Shown here one piece after another: positions 1 to 5,055 of a stretch of 5,055 nucleotides of DNA; the stretch's first letter is position 1; each line of letters begins with the position of its first letter. Below the pieces are notes generated by a model. The model did no database searches, was not told where the DNA came from, and worked only from the letters and a program-made list of their open reading frames with translations. A program made the position numbers and the translations under genes. The stretch covers positions 1 through 5,055 of the forward strand of contig NZ_CABUCJ010000151.1 in NCBI RefSeq assembly GCF_902490045.1. The letters are read 5' to 3'. This DNA comes from an uncultured Anaerotruncus sp. GTDB taxonomy: Bacteria; Bacillota; Clostridia; Oscillospirales; Ruminococcaceae.

Positions 1-90
1 CTCATCACCACCGGCAGCGGCGCGCGGCTGGCGCTCGACGACCGCGAGACGCCGACCGACGCGGTAATCGTCGGGATTATTGACGAATGA
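1..90 (+). CDS. EutN/CcmL/PduN-family microcompartment vertex protein, 3' end only
   Basis: The first 30 codons in frame 1 end at a TGA at 88-90 and encode the last 29 residues of a protein whose beginning lies outside the window. The segment holds TTGSGAR followed by PTDAVIVGIIDE. This matches the C-terminus of the EutN/CcmL/PduN pentamer family, in which a (S/T)GSSAR-type turn is followed by a final beta strand with a V(D/I)xxVxGIVDE-like ending. These proteins form the pentamers that cap the vertices of microcompartment shells. The downstream pduS and pduT support the call and suggest the PduN-type member, but 29 residues do not separate the subfamilies, so no symbol is given. The gap to the chosen pduS start is 31 nt, consistent with one operon. 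Confidence 0.8.
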   Translation, partial: LITTGSGARLALDDRETPTDAVIVGIIDE

Positions 91-104
91 GTTTTTTCAC
101 CGGG

Positions 105-114
105 AAAGGAGGGG
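105..114 (+). promoter_or_regulatory. Ribosome binding site that fixes the pduS start
   Basis: AAAGGAGGGG lies 7 nt before the GTG at 122-124. The reading frame is open back to a TTG at 80, which would overlap the upstream gene by 11 nt and has no comparable Shine-Dalgarno site. The extra N-terminal residues from the TTG start would include codons made of the ribosome binding site itself (RERRG). The GTG start also puts the conserved GAGGAGFPTH motif near residue 18, as is usual for PduS. Confidence 0.85.
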
Positions 115-121
115 AAGCCCC

Positions 122-1456
122 GTGGAGCTGGAGCAGCTGAGGGAAAAGATCGAGGCCGCCGGCGTTGTGGGCGCGGGCGGCGCGGGATTCCCCACCCACC
201 GGAAGCTGGCGCGGGGGATCGACACGGTGCTGGTCAACGCCGCCGAGTGCGAGCCACTGCTCTACACCGACTTCACCCTCCTGCGGGAGCATCTCGACCG
301 GGTGTGCGAGGGCGCGCGGGAGCTCTGCGACGCGATGGGTGCCGCGGAGGCGCTCGTGGCGATGAAGGAGCACACCGCCCTGCGGCTCGGCATCGCGCGG
401 GGGGAGGAGCTCCCCTGCGGCGCGCGCGCCGCGCTGCTGCCCGACGCCTACCCGATGGGGGACGAGATCATCATGATCTACCAGGCGCTCGGCCGGGTCG
501 TGCCGCCGGGGCAGCTGCCCAGCGCGGCGGGCGTGGTCGTCGTCAACGCCGAGACGGCCTACAACGTCTCGAACGCCGTCCGGGACATTCCCGTGACGGA
601 GAAGTGGCTCACGATCGGCGGCGCGGTGGAACATCCCGTCGTTGTGAAGGTGCCGGTCAACTGCGGCGTGCGCGCGGTCCTACACGCGGCGGGGGTGGAT
701 GTCCCCGCGGGGCATGTCGTCGTGGACGGCGGCCCGGCGATGGGCAGTATCGTGAATCCCGCTTCCGCCGTCGTCACCAAAAAGACCAAGGCGCTGCTCA
801 TCCTGCCGGAGGGGATTCCGGCGATCGCAAACAAGGCCGCGCCGGTCGAACGGCTACTCAAACGGGTGCCGTCCGCCTGCTGCCAGTGCATGTACTGTAC
901 CGAGCTCTGCCCGCGCCATCTGCTCGGGTATCCGCTCCAGCCGCACAAGACGCTGCGGGCCGTGGGCGCGGGGACGCCGGGCAACCCGGAGGACCTGCTG
1001 ACCGCGTCGCTCTGCAGCGGCTGCGGGGTGTGCACGCTGATGGCCTGCTGCCAGGGGATCGCGCCGTCGGCGGCGATGACCGCCGTCAAGCAGAGCTTGG
1101 GCAGGCACCGGCTCGGCTACCGCGCGAGCGGGCCGACAAAACCGGACCCCGAGCGGGATTTCCGGATGGTGCCGGTCAGCCGGTTCAAAAGCCGGATTGG
1201 CGTGGCAAAATTCGACCGGGAGGCCGAATGGACCGGCGACCTGCCGGTTGAGCAGTCCCTCTGGCGGCTGCCGCTCTCCCAGCATGTGGGAAAGCCGTCA
1301 GAGCCGGTCGTGGCCGCGGGCGACGAGGTGGCGGCGGGCCAGATGGTCGCGAAGGCGCGGGAGGGCATCTCCGCGGCGCTGCACGCACCGGTCGCGGGAA
1401 AAATTTCCCGCGTGACGGAAACGGAAATTGAAATGACGACGGGCGGGGTGAAATAA
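122..1456 (+). CDS. pduS: PduS, RnfC-like flavin/iron-sulfur electron-transfer protein of a microcompartment
   Basis: The product is 444 residues from the GTG start, close to the usual PduS length of about 450. The N-terminal half is a Complex I 51-kDa/RnfC-type domain, with the glycine-rich motif VGAGGAGFPTH at residues 16-26 and NAAECEP at 39-45, the region that binds FMN/NADH in this family. An SLBB-like segment follows at roughly 163-210. Two 4Fe-4S motifs come next: Cys253-x2-Cys256-x2-Cys259-x3-Cys263-Pro, and Cys298-x2-Cys301-x2-Cys304-x4-Cys309. The last ~55 residues resemble the barrel-sandwich (biotinyl-like) domain of RnfC. Characterised PduS reduces cobalamin for PduO in B12-dependent 1,2-propanediol compartments. 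Homologues also occur in glycyl-radical compartments, where a general redox role is assumed. Odd points are the extra cysteines 254 and 310; Cys310 sits where Pro normally follows the last ligand. pduT starts 2 nt after the stop, so the two are probably translationally coupled. Confidence 0.93.
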   Translation: MELEQLREKIEAAGVVGAGGAGFPTHRKLARGIDTVLVNAAECEPLLYTDFTLLREHLDRVCEGARELCDAMGAAEALVAMKEHTALRLGIARGEELPCGARAALLPDAYPMGDEIIMIYQALGRVVPPGQLPSAAGVVVVNAETAYNVSNAVRDIPVTEKWLTIGGAVEHPVVVKVPVNCGVRAVLHAAGVDVPAGHVVVDGGPAMGSIVNPASAVVTKKTKALLILPEGIPAIANKAAPVERLLKRVPSACCQCMYCTELCPRHLLGYPLQPHKTLRAVGAGTPGNPEDLLTASLCSGCGVCTLMACCQGIAPSAAMTAVKQSLGRHRLGYRASGPTKPDPERDFRMVPVSRFKSRIGVAKFDREAEWTGDLPVEQSLWRLPLSQHVGKPSEPVVAAGDEVAAGQMVAKAREGISAALHAPVAGKISRVTETEIEMTTGGVK

Positions 1457-1458
1457 GA

Positions 1459-2004
1459 ATGGACTATGCGGTAGGCGTACTGGAACTGCGGAGCATCGCC
1501 CGGGGAATCGAGGCGAGCGACGCCGCGCTCAAATCCGCCGGGATCCGGCTTATTTCGGCGCAGCCCATCTGCCCCGGAAAGTTTGAACTGGTGATCACCG
1601 GCGAGCTCGCGCAGGTGAGCGCCGCGATGGACAGGGTGAGGGCCGGCTTCGAGGAGAGCCTGCTCGATTCGGTGCTGCTCGGGCGGATCGACCCGGCGGT
1701 GGTCAGGGCGCTGCTCGGCGCGCAGCCGGAGGCAAAGCGCGGCGCGCTCGGCACGATCGAGACGTTCACCGTCGCGAGCGTGATTCTGGCCGCCGACTGC
1801 GCGGTCAAATCCGCCGATGTGGAGATTCTCGAGCTGCGCACCGCGCGCGGCATGGGAGGCAAGGGTGTCGTCCTGCTGACGGGCGACGTGGCCGACGTGA
1901 CCGCCGCTGTCGAGGCGGGCGCGCGCTACGCCAAGGAGCAGGGCGTGTTCGTGGGCCAGTCGATCCTCGGCGCGCCCCACGAGGAGCTTTGGAACTTCCT
2001 GTAA
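1459..2004 (+). CDS. pduT: PduT, tandem-BMC-domain shell protein with iron-sulfur pore cysteine
   Basis: The product is 181 residues, close to the ~184 of characterised PduT. It has two BMC domains, at about residues 4-86 (starting YAVGVLELRSIARGIEASD) and 96-177 (starting ALGTIETFTVASVILAAD). Such proteins form pseudohexameric trimers in the shell facet. In Salmonella PduT, Cys38 of each subunit helps bind a 4Fe-4S cluster in the central pore. Here Cys38 is at exactly that position within PICPGKFELVITG, so cluster binding is very likely. The conserved C-terminal PHEELW is also present. The ATG is only 2 nt after the pduS stop, with a weak GGCGGGGTG as its ribosome binding site, which points to coupling. 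It is the last gene of the microcompartment operon seen here, being followed by hairpins and a convergent gene. Confidence 0.95.
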   Translation: MDYAVGVLELRSIARGIEASDAALKSAGIRLISAQPICPGKFELVITGELAQVSAAMDRVRAGFEESLLDSVLLGRIDPAVVRALLGAQPEAKRGALGTIETFTVASVILAADCAVKSADVEILELRTARGMGGKGVVLLTGDVADVTAAVEAGARYAKEQGVFVGQSILGAPHEELWNFL

Positions 2005-2033
2005 CCAGGGGGGACTTTGAAAAGCCCCCCTGG
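2005..2033 (+). other. GC-rich hairpin immediately after pduT, possibly part of a dispersed intergenic repeat
   Basis: CCAGGGGGG (2005-2013) pairs perfectly with CCCCCCTGG (2025-2033), and an inner CTT/AAG (2015-2017 with 2022-2024) closes a TGAA loop. It starts one base after the pduT stop codon. No T-tract follows directly, so it is not a textbook Rho-independent terminator. It may protect the mRNA 3' end or act with the stronger hairpin further on. The sequence to about 2091 continues with GGGCCC at 2032-2037, a GCGGGCCCC at 2057-2064 and a second hairpin, CTTTTT-GAG-AAAAAG (2077-2091). No protein-coding potential is visible. The layout is like that of dispersed intergenic repeats in GC-rich Clostridia, an impression that needs a genome-wide search. 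Confidence 0.55.
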
Positions 2034-2091
2034 GCCCCCGAAACTTTTGGTTCAGGCGGGCCCCGTTCCTCCCCGGCTTTTTGAGAAAAAG

Positions 2092-2136
2092 AACAAGGTC
2101 CGCCGCCCTGTGCGATGCAGGGCGGCGGACCCTGTT
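2092..2136. terminator. Strong hairpin terminator between convergent genes, probably bidirectional
   Basis: GGTCCGCCGCCCTG (2097-2110) pairs perfectly over 14 bp with CAGGGCGGCGGACC (2118-2131) around a 7-nt loop. After one mismatch, AACA (2092-2095) pairs with TGTT (2133-2136). Read on the minus strand, the GC stem is followed by TTGTTCTTTTTCTC, a good U-rich tail, 6 nt or so after the minus-strand gene's stop codon. It should therefore be the intrinsic terminator of the lipoprotein gene at 2142-3086. Read on the plus strand the tail is weaker (TGTTGCATTTTATGG), so it may also stop transcripts coming from pduT. Confidence 0.82.
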
Positions 2137-2141
2137 GCATT

Positions 2142-3086
2142 TTATGGAGTGGAGTCCGCCGCGCTTTGAACGGGCGGGTCCGGCATCACCGCGTAGATGG
2201 GCGGGGTCACGTCGAGCGTGACCGGGCCGGGCGGGGCGTGCCCGGAGAGCCAGGCTTCCCGCTCCGCGTCGAGCGCATCCCGGAGGGCGTAGGGGTCGGG
2301 CCGTCCGGGCAGGGAAACCTCCGCGGGCGCGGGGGAGGGGGCATATGTCTCGGGACAGGCGGGAACGGCCAGCTCGGTGAGGATGATTTCCCGCTGCTCG
2401 GGCGTGACCGCGCCGCCGTAGTAGGCAGCGAGGGATTCCCCCCAGCGGTGGTCGGCGAGCATCGTCCGGTCGTCCCGCAGAAAGTACCGGAAGCTCACCC
2501 GTCCAGATTTGGCGACGTTCTGTTCGAGCTGGGGGTCTAGATGGTACCACCGCCCGTCGAGCTGGACGACGGTCCACGCGTGGTCGACGAAATCCCCCTC
2601 GATCGAGATCGTGAGCCCCGACACATACTGCGCCTTGTAGCCCAGCCGCCGCAGCAGGACGGCCATCGCGGCCGCGAAGTCCTCGCAGGAGCCGACGCCG
2701 AAGCGCAGCGGGCTGAGGGCGCGGTTTTCGAGATAGGGTGGCGGCGTGTCCGGGTCGCCGTGGTACCTCCACGAATCGAGCCCCACCGGGTCGGCGAAGT
2801 AGACGTTCTCGATGAGCCAGAGGTAGGCCGCGCGGATTTCCTCCACGGGCGGCAGCTCCCGCGCCGCAATCGGCGCGGCGATTTCGTCCGCCAGCGAGGC
2901 GATCCACGCATTTTCGAGCGGCAGGGCCGCGCGTCCGGAGGACGGTACGGAGGCGGCGCTCTCCGGACGCGGCGGGGCTTGGGAAACGGGCGTCTCCGGC
3001 GGCGCGGGGGACGGCGTCTCCGCCGGCGCACCGCAGCCCGCGAGCAGGAGCAGGGCTGCTGAAAAAAGAGCGGCGAATCTTTTCAT
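2142..3086 (-). CDS. Transglutaminase-like domain lipoprotein
   Basis: The product is 314 residues and starts MKRFAALFSAALLLLAGC, a lipoprotein signal peptide with lipobox LAGC and lipidated Cys18, so it should be anchored on the outer face of the membrane. Residues ~19-58 are a Pro/Ala/Ser-rich linker. The transglutaminase-like fold (papain-like superfamily) follows, with all three catalytic residues in order: Cys134 in FGVGSCEDFA, His169 in VDHAWTVV and Asp184 in WYHLDPQ. The C-terminal ~75 residues are again Pro/Ala-rich and low in complexity. Domains of this kind can be peptidases, amidases or crosslinking enzymes, and the substrate cannot be told from sequence. The ATG at 3084-3086 is preceded by GAGGGGAG. 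A sigma-A-like promoter lies upstream and a strong terminator downstream, so it looks monocistronic. It faces the microcompartment operon and is divergent from a second lipoprotein of the same superfamily. Longer plus-strand open frames opposite it are shadows. Confidence 0.9.
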   Translation of the reverse strand: MKRFAALFSAALLLLAGCGAPAETPSPAPPETPVSQAPPRPESAASVPSSGRAALPLENAWIASLADEIAAPIAARELPPVEEIRAAYLWLIENVYFADPVGLDSWRYHGDPDTPPPYLENRALSPLRFGVGSCEDFAAAMAVLLRRLGYKAQYVSGLTISIEGDFVDHAWTVVQLDGRWYHLDPQLEQNVAKSGRVSFRYFLRDDRTMLADHRWGESLAAYYGGAVTPEQREIILTELAVPACPETYAPSPAPAEVSLPGRPDPYALRDALDAEREAWLSGHAPPGPVTLDVTPPIYAVMPDPPVQSAADSTP

Positions 3087-3088
3087 CT

Positions 3089-3100
3089 GGGGTTCTCCCC
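3089..3100 (-). promoter_or_regulatory. Small hairpin overlapping the ribosome binding site of the minus-strand lipoprotein gene
   Basis: On the minus strand the leader reads GAGGGGAGAACCCCAG directly before the ATG. GGGG and CCCC can pair around an AGAA loop, which would cover the GGGG of the Shine-Dalgarno site (AGGGGAG). The pairing is visible, but it is only 4 bp. Any effect on translation is inference. Confidence 0.35.
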
Positions 3101-3115
3101 TCGGTTGGTACCATC

Positions 3116-3144
3116 ATTATAATGGGATGGGGCGGGAAAAGCAA
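3116..3144 (-). promoter_or_regulatory. Sigma-A-like promoter of the minus-strand lipoprotein gene
   Basis: Read on the minus strand: TTGCTT (-35, 3139-3144), 17 nt, then a perfect TATAAT (-10, 3116-3121). Transcription should begin near 3109, giving a leader of roughly 25 nt before the ATG at 3086. The -35 box is weak (TTG only), while the -10 box and spacing are ideal. Confidence 0.75.
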
Positions 3145-3152
3145 ATATTCGG

Positions 3153-3182
3153 TTGACAGCTGTCCCCGGGGAAGGGTACAAT
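3153..3182 (+). promoter_or_regulatory. Sigma-A-like promoter of the plus-strand lipoprotein gene
   Basis: TTGACA (-35, 3153-3158, perfect consensus), 18 nt, then TACAAT (-10, 3177-3182, five of six). Transcription should begin near 3189, about 32 nt before the ATG at 3222. The -35 box is only 8 bp from the -35 box of the divergent promoter, so two polymerases are unlikely to bind at the same time. Confidence 0.8.
3155..3164. promoter_or_regulatory. Perfect palindrome over the plus-strand -35 box, candidate operator
   Basis: GACAGCTGTC is a perfect 10-bp palindrome covering the last four bases of the TTGACA box and extending into the spacer. It is followed at once by another palindrome, CCCCGGGG (3164-3171), so the spacer is almost fully covered by dyad symmetry. 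A repressor dimer here would block the plus promoter and, being close to the minus -35 box, could affect both. No regulator gene is in the window. In GC-rich DNA short palindromes also arise by chance. Confidence 0.35.
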
Positions 3183-3221
3183 TTTGTTAATAGAGTGTGT
3201 ACATGAAAGGGAGGTGCGGGG

Positions 3222-4384
3222 ATGCGGCGGATGCTGGCGGCGGTCCTGGCGCTGCTTTTTTTGCTCGCGGGCTGCGCGTGGGCCGCGCCTTCCCCGGCCG
3301 GCGGCGCGCCGCCCGCTTCGCCGCCGCGCCCGGAGGGCTACGCGCGTTCCCTGCTGGACGGGGAGGCGCGCGCGGCCTACGACGGGCTGTGTTCCGCGGC
3401 GGAAGGCTGGCGGGTGGGGGAGGAAATCCTCCTTGCCTCTCCCGTCCCCGCGCGGGCGATGCGGGCGGCTTACGACGCGCTGCTGCTCGACCGGGCGGAA
3501 TTTTACTGGCTGCGCTGTGAAATCCCGGCCGGGGAGCGGGCAGACCGCTTCACCCTCGGGGTGGGGGAGGGGCTGACCCTCCCGGAGGCGCGGGAACGCC
3601 AGCGGCAGATCGACGCGGCCGCGGACGCCCTGCTTGACGGCATGGAAAACCTGCCCGCCCCGGAGGCGGCGGTGCGGGTGCACGACGCGCTGCTGCGCCG
3701 CGTCTCCTATGAGGAGGGCGCGCAGGGCGGGGACGCGGGCAGCCTCTACGGCGGGCTTGTGCGCGGCGGCGGAGTGTGCGGCGCCTACAGCCGCGGCTAC
3801 CAGTACCTGATGCAGCGGCTGGGCGTGCCCTGCGCCTTTTTGAGCGGCACGAGCGTGCGGGGAATCCCCCACGCGTGGAACGCGGTGAAGCTGGAGGACG
3901 GGTGGTACTACGTCGACGCGACGTGGGACGACCTGCCGGACGAGATCGGCTACCTCTACCACGACTACCTGCTCGTCACGCTGGAGGAGATCTCCCTCGA
4001 GCACTTCCCCGAGCCGGGGCAGTACCGCGAGCTGCCCCCGGGGGATTCCGACCGCTACAGCTACTACCGGCAGTTCGGCTACTGCGCCGACCTCGACAAT
4101 CCCGACCCGGTCGCGGCGATGGCGGCGGGCTCGCGGACCAGCCGCTTTCGGCGGCCAAACGGCCCGTATTCCTCGAAATCAAGCTGTTTGGGGAGTACGA
4201 GGCGTTCACCCGCTGGCGGGAGATCTACCACAGGGAGATCTTTCCGGTGCTGCGCGCGGTTTCCGCCCGGCTGGAGGAGGAAAACATCCCGGTGGAAATC
4301 GACACGACCGGTTACATCGAATATAACTACAACGACAATACCCAGGTGCTGACGCTCTTCCCGAACGCGTCGGCGGCCGCGTGA
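3222..4384 (+). CDS. Transglutaminase-like lipoprotein, C-terminus frameshifted in this sequence
   Basis: The ATG at 3222 follows AAAGGGAGGTG with good spacing. The start MRRMLAAVLALLFLLAGC is a lipoprotein signal peptide with lipobox LAGC and Cys18, followed by a Pro/Ala-rich linker. The catalytic triad of the transglutaminase-like fold is complete: Cys186 in GGGVCGAYSRGYQYL, His217 in IPHAWN, Asp232 in YYVDATWDD. The wording around the triad is typical of clostridial secreted transglutaminase-like proteins. The frame opened at 3222 runs on to a TGA at 4350-4352 (376 aa), but after about residue 302 its sequence turns Arg/Ser-rich and unprotein-like. Sensible protein resumes in the frame one base back (GLADQPLSAAKRPVFLEIKL onward) and ends at 4382-4384. 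With one base restored near 4127 the protein would be about 387 aa. The catalytic domain lies before the break. The substrate is unknown. Its own promoter is upstream, and a membrane-protein gene follows 23 nt after the restored stop. Confidence 0.85.
4122..4130 (+). other. Apparent single-base deletion (frameshift) site
   Basis: Up to GCGGCGATGGCGGCG the first frame reads naturally (DNPDPVAAMAA). From GGG at 4127 the frame one base back reads naturally (GLADQPLSAAK). Adding one G in the run at 4127-4129 joins them as AAMAAGLADQP. There is no X-XXY-YYZ slippery heptamer, so programmed -1 frameshifting is unlikely. A sequencing or assembly error in a GC-rich run, or a real mutation that replaces the C-terminal domain, is more likely. 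Confidence 0.8.
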
Positions 4385-4407
4385 ACAACCGGAAAGGAGA
4401 GCGCGAC

Positions 4408-5055
4408 ATGTCTGATTTCGACGACAACCGCCCGCAGGAGGAAAACGGGGGCCCTTCCCCGCAGGAGGAGCCGCGTCCCGCGCGGGAGTTCCCTGAGGAG
4501 GCCCCGGGGGAGCCGTCCCCGCCGCAGGGCGGGAAAAAACCGAAGCTCAGCCGGCCCGCGCTGGTCGCGCTGGCCGTCCTGGCGGTCTTCCTGCTGGTCG
4601 GGGTGCTGGGCTGGTGCGTCACCCTCAGCTTTCCCAAAAGCCCCGTCAACGCGCCTGCGCCGCCTGCCGAATCCGGGCCGTCCGGCGGGTGGAACTATCC
4701 GTCGCAGGACGCGATGAGCACGCTCACGGTCGACGACTTCTACCTGCCGCTCGACGGGACGATCCGTGTTTACAGCGACGTTCCAGCCTCCCAAAACGGC
4801 CTGTCGGCCGGTTTCCTCGAGGAGAAGGTCACCTTCGACCCGCCGGTGGAATTCACCGTCGAGCAGGAGGATGAGAAGCGCTTCCTCCTCCATGTGGAGA
4901 ACGGCAAAAACCTCAAGGACACCCGGCTCAAAATCAGCTACTACAACAGCGACTACAACTACGAGACGGTGGTGGATTCCCACTTCTCCGCGCGGGTGAG
5001 CCTCGGAGGGGAAGCGGCGGGGATCCCGATCGAGGGACCCGTTTTCGTCGAGTTT
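4408..5055 (+). CDS. Single-pass membrane protein with long extracellular region, 3' end outside window
   Basis: The ATG at 4408 follows AAAGGAG (4393-4399) with 8 nt spacing. The frame is open for 216 codons to the window end with no stop. Residues 1-47 are acidic and Pro-rich, with a PQEE unit coded twice by a 12-bp direct repeat (4431-4442 and 4458-4469). After a basic patch (KKPK) comes one membrane segment at about residues 49-73, rich in Leu, Val and Ala, then a Pro/Ser/Gly linker to about 100. The topology should be N-in with the rest outside. Residues ~104-216 look like beta-rich extracellular modules. TFDPPVEFTVEQ and GIPIEGPVFVEF recall Big_5/Ig-like repeats, such as those at the start of clostridial membrane-anchored alpha-2-macroglobulin-like proteins; this is a weak inference. 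It lies 23 nt after the transglutaminase-like gene and probably shares its promoter. The function is unrecognised. Confidence 0.82.
   Translation, partial: MSDFDDNRPQEENGGPSPQEEPRPAREFPEEAPGEPSPPQGGKKPKLSRPALVALAVLAVFLLVGVLGWCVTLSFPKSPVNAPAPPAESGPSGGWNYPSQDAMSTLTVDDFYLPLDGTIRVYSDVPASQNGLSAGFLEEKVTFDPPVEFTVEQEDEKRFLLHVENGKNLKDTRLKISYYNSDYNYETVVDSHFSARVSLGGEAAGIPIEGPVFVEF

Noticed and set aside
80..121. TTG at 80 as the pduS start
   Set aside because: It overlaps the upstream gene's stop codon, lacks a ribosome binding site, and would translate through the strong AAAGGAGGGG that fits the GTG at 122.
77..634. Minus-strand open frame opposite pduS
   Set aside because: It is antisense to well-conserved PduS codons, with low-complexity Arg/Val/His-rich translation and no ribosome binding site or recognisable domain.
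2005..2136. CRISPR array or riboswitch in the hairpin-rich spacer
   Set aside because: There are no regularly spaced identical repeats, and the region lies downstream of two convergent genes rather than in a leader, so terminator and intergenic-repeat readings fit better.
2115..3062. Two consecutive plus-strand open frames (2115-2540 and 2541-3062)
   Set aside because: They lie opposite the transglutaminase-like lipoprotein, whose signal peptide and catalytic triad are clear on the minus strand. The plus translations show only Arg/Gly-rich shadow composition.
1117..3144. Very long minus-strand open frame (675 codons)
   Set aside because: It runs antisense through pduS and pduT and out of frame through the minus-strand lipoprotein. 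The translation is Arg/Pro-rich with no domains. Long stop-free shadows are expected at this GC content.
3117..4004. Minus-strand open frame opposite the second lipoprotein
   Set aside because: It is antisense to the catalytic domain with its conserved triad. The translation resembles other GC-rich shadows and it has no promoter or ribosome binding site of its own.
4122..4130. Programmed -1 ribosomal frameshifting as the explanation for the frame change
   Set aside because: No X-XXY-YYZ slippery heptamer is present at the junction and I see no clear stimulatory pseudoknot, so a one-base deletion or sequence error is simpler.
4327..4983. Minus-strand open frame opposite the membrane-protein gene
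   Set aside because: The plus frame from 4408 has a ribosome binding site, a clean membrane segment and a sensible extracellular sequence. The minus frame has none of these and is Arg/Val-rich.

Overview
This is a GC-rich window with AGGAGG-type ribosome binding sites, sigma-A-like promoters (TTGACA/TACAAT and TTGCTT/TATAAT) and lipobox signal peptides. That combination fits a high-GC member of the Clostridia (Bacillota), probably an anaerobe of the Oscillospiraceae/Ruminococcaceae type. The taxonomic placement is inference from base composition and gene style only. The window starts and ends inside genes.

Left third (1-2004, + strand): the tail of a bacterial microcompartment (BMC) operon. 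It holds the last 29 residues of a EutN/CcmL/PduN-type vertex shell protein, then a complete PduS (RnfC-like flavin/iron-sulfur electron-transfer protein), then a complete PduT (double-BMC-domain shell protein with the cluster-binding cysteine at residue 38). PduS and PduT are expected to work as a redox pair: PduS handles electrons inside the compartment and the PduT trimer carries a 4Fe-4S cluster in its pore. The signature enzyme lies upstream of the window, so the substrate (1,2-propanediol by a B12 or glycyl-radical route, choline, ethanolamine or other) cannot be read here.

Middle (2005-2141): a gene-free, hairpin-rich convergent spacer. It has a 9-bp GC hairpin right after pduT, an A/T hairpin, and a 14-bp GC hairpin with T-rich flanks that should terminate the minus-strand gene and may be bidirectional. 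The first part resembles a dispersed intergenic repeat.

Right part (2142-5055): a cell-envelope cluster unrelated in sequence to the BMC operon. Two transglutaminase-like lipoproteins, each with a full Cys-His-Asp triad, are transcribed divergently from back-to-back promoters whose -35 boxes are only 8 bp apart. A perfect 10-bp palindrome covers one -35 box. The + strand lipoprotein gene carries an apparent one-base deletion near 4127 that moves its C-terminal ~85 codons into another frame. It is followed after 23 nt by a gene for a single-pass membrane protein with a long extracellular part, open at the window end. A joint surface function for these three products is inference from gene order. 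I see no tRNA, rRNA, CRISPR array, insertion sequence or integrase.
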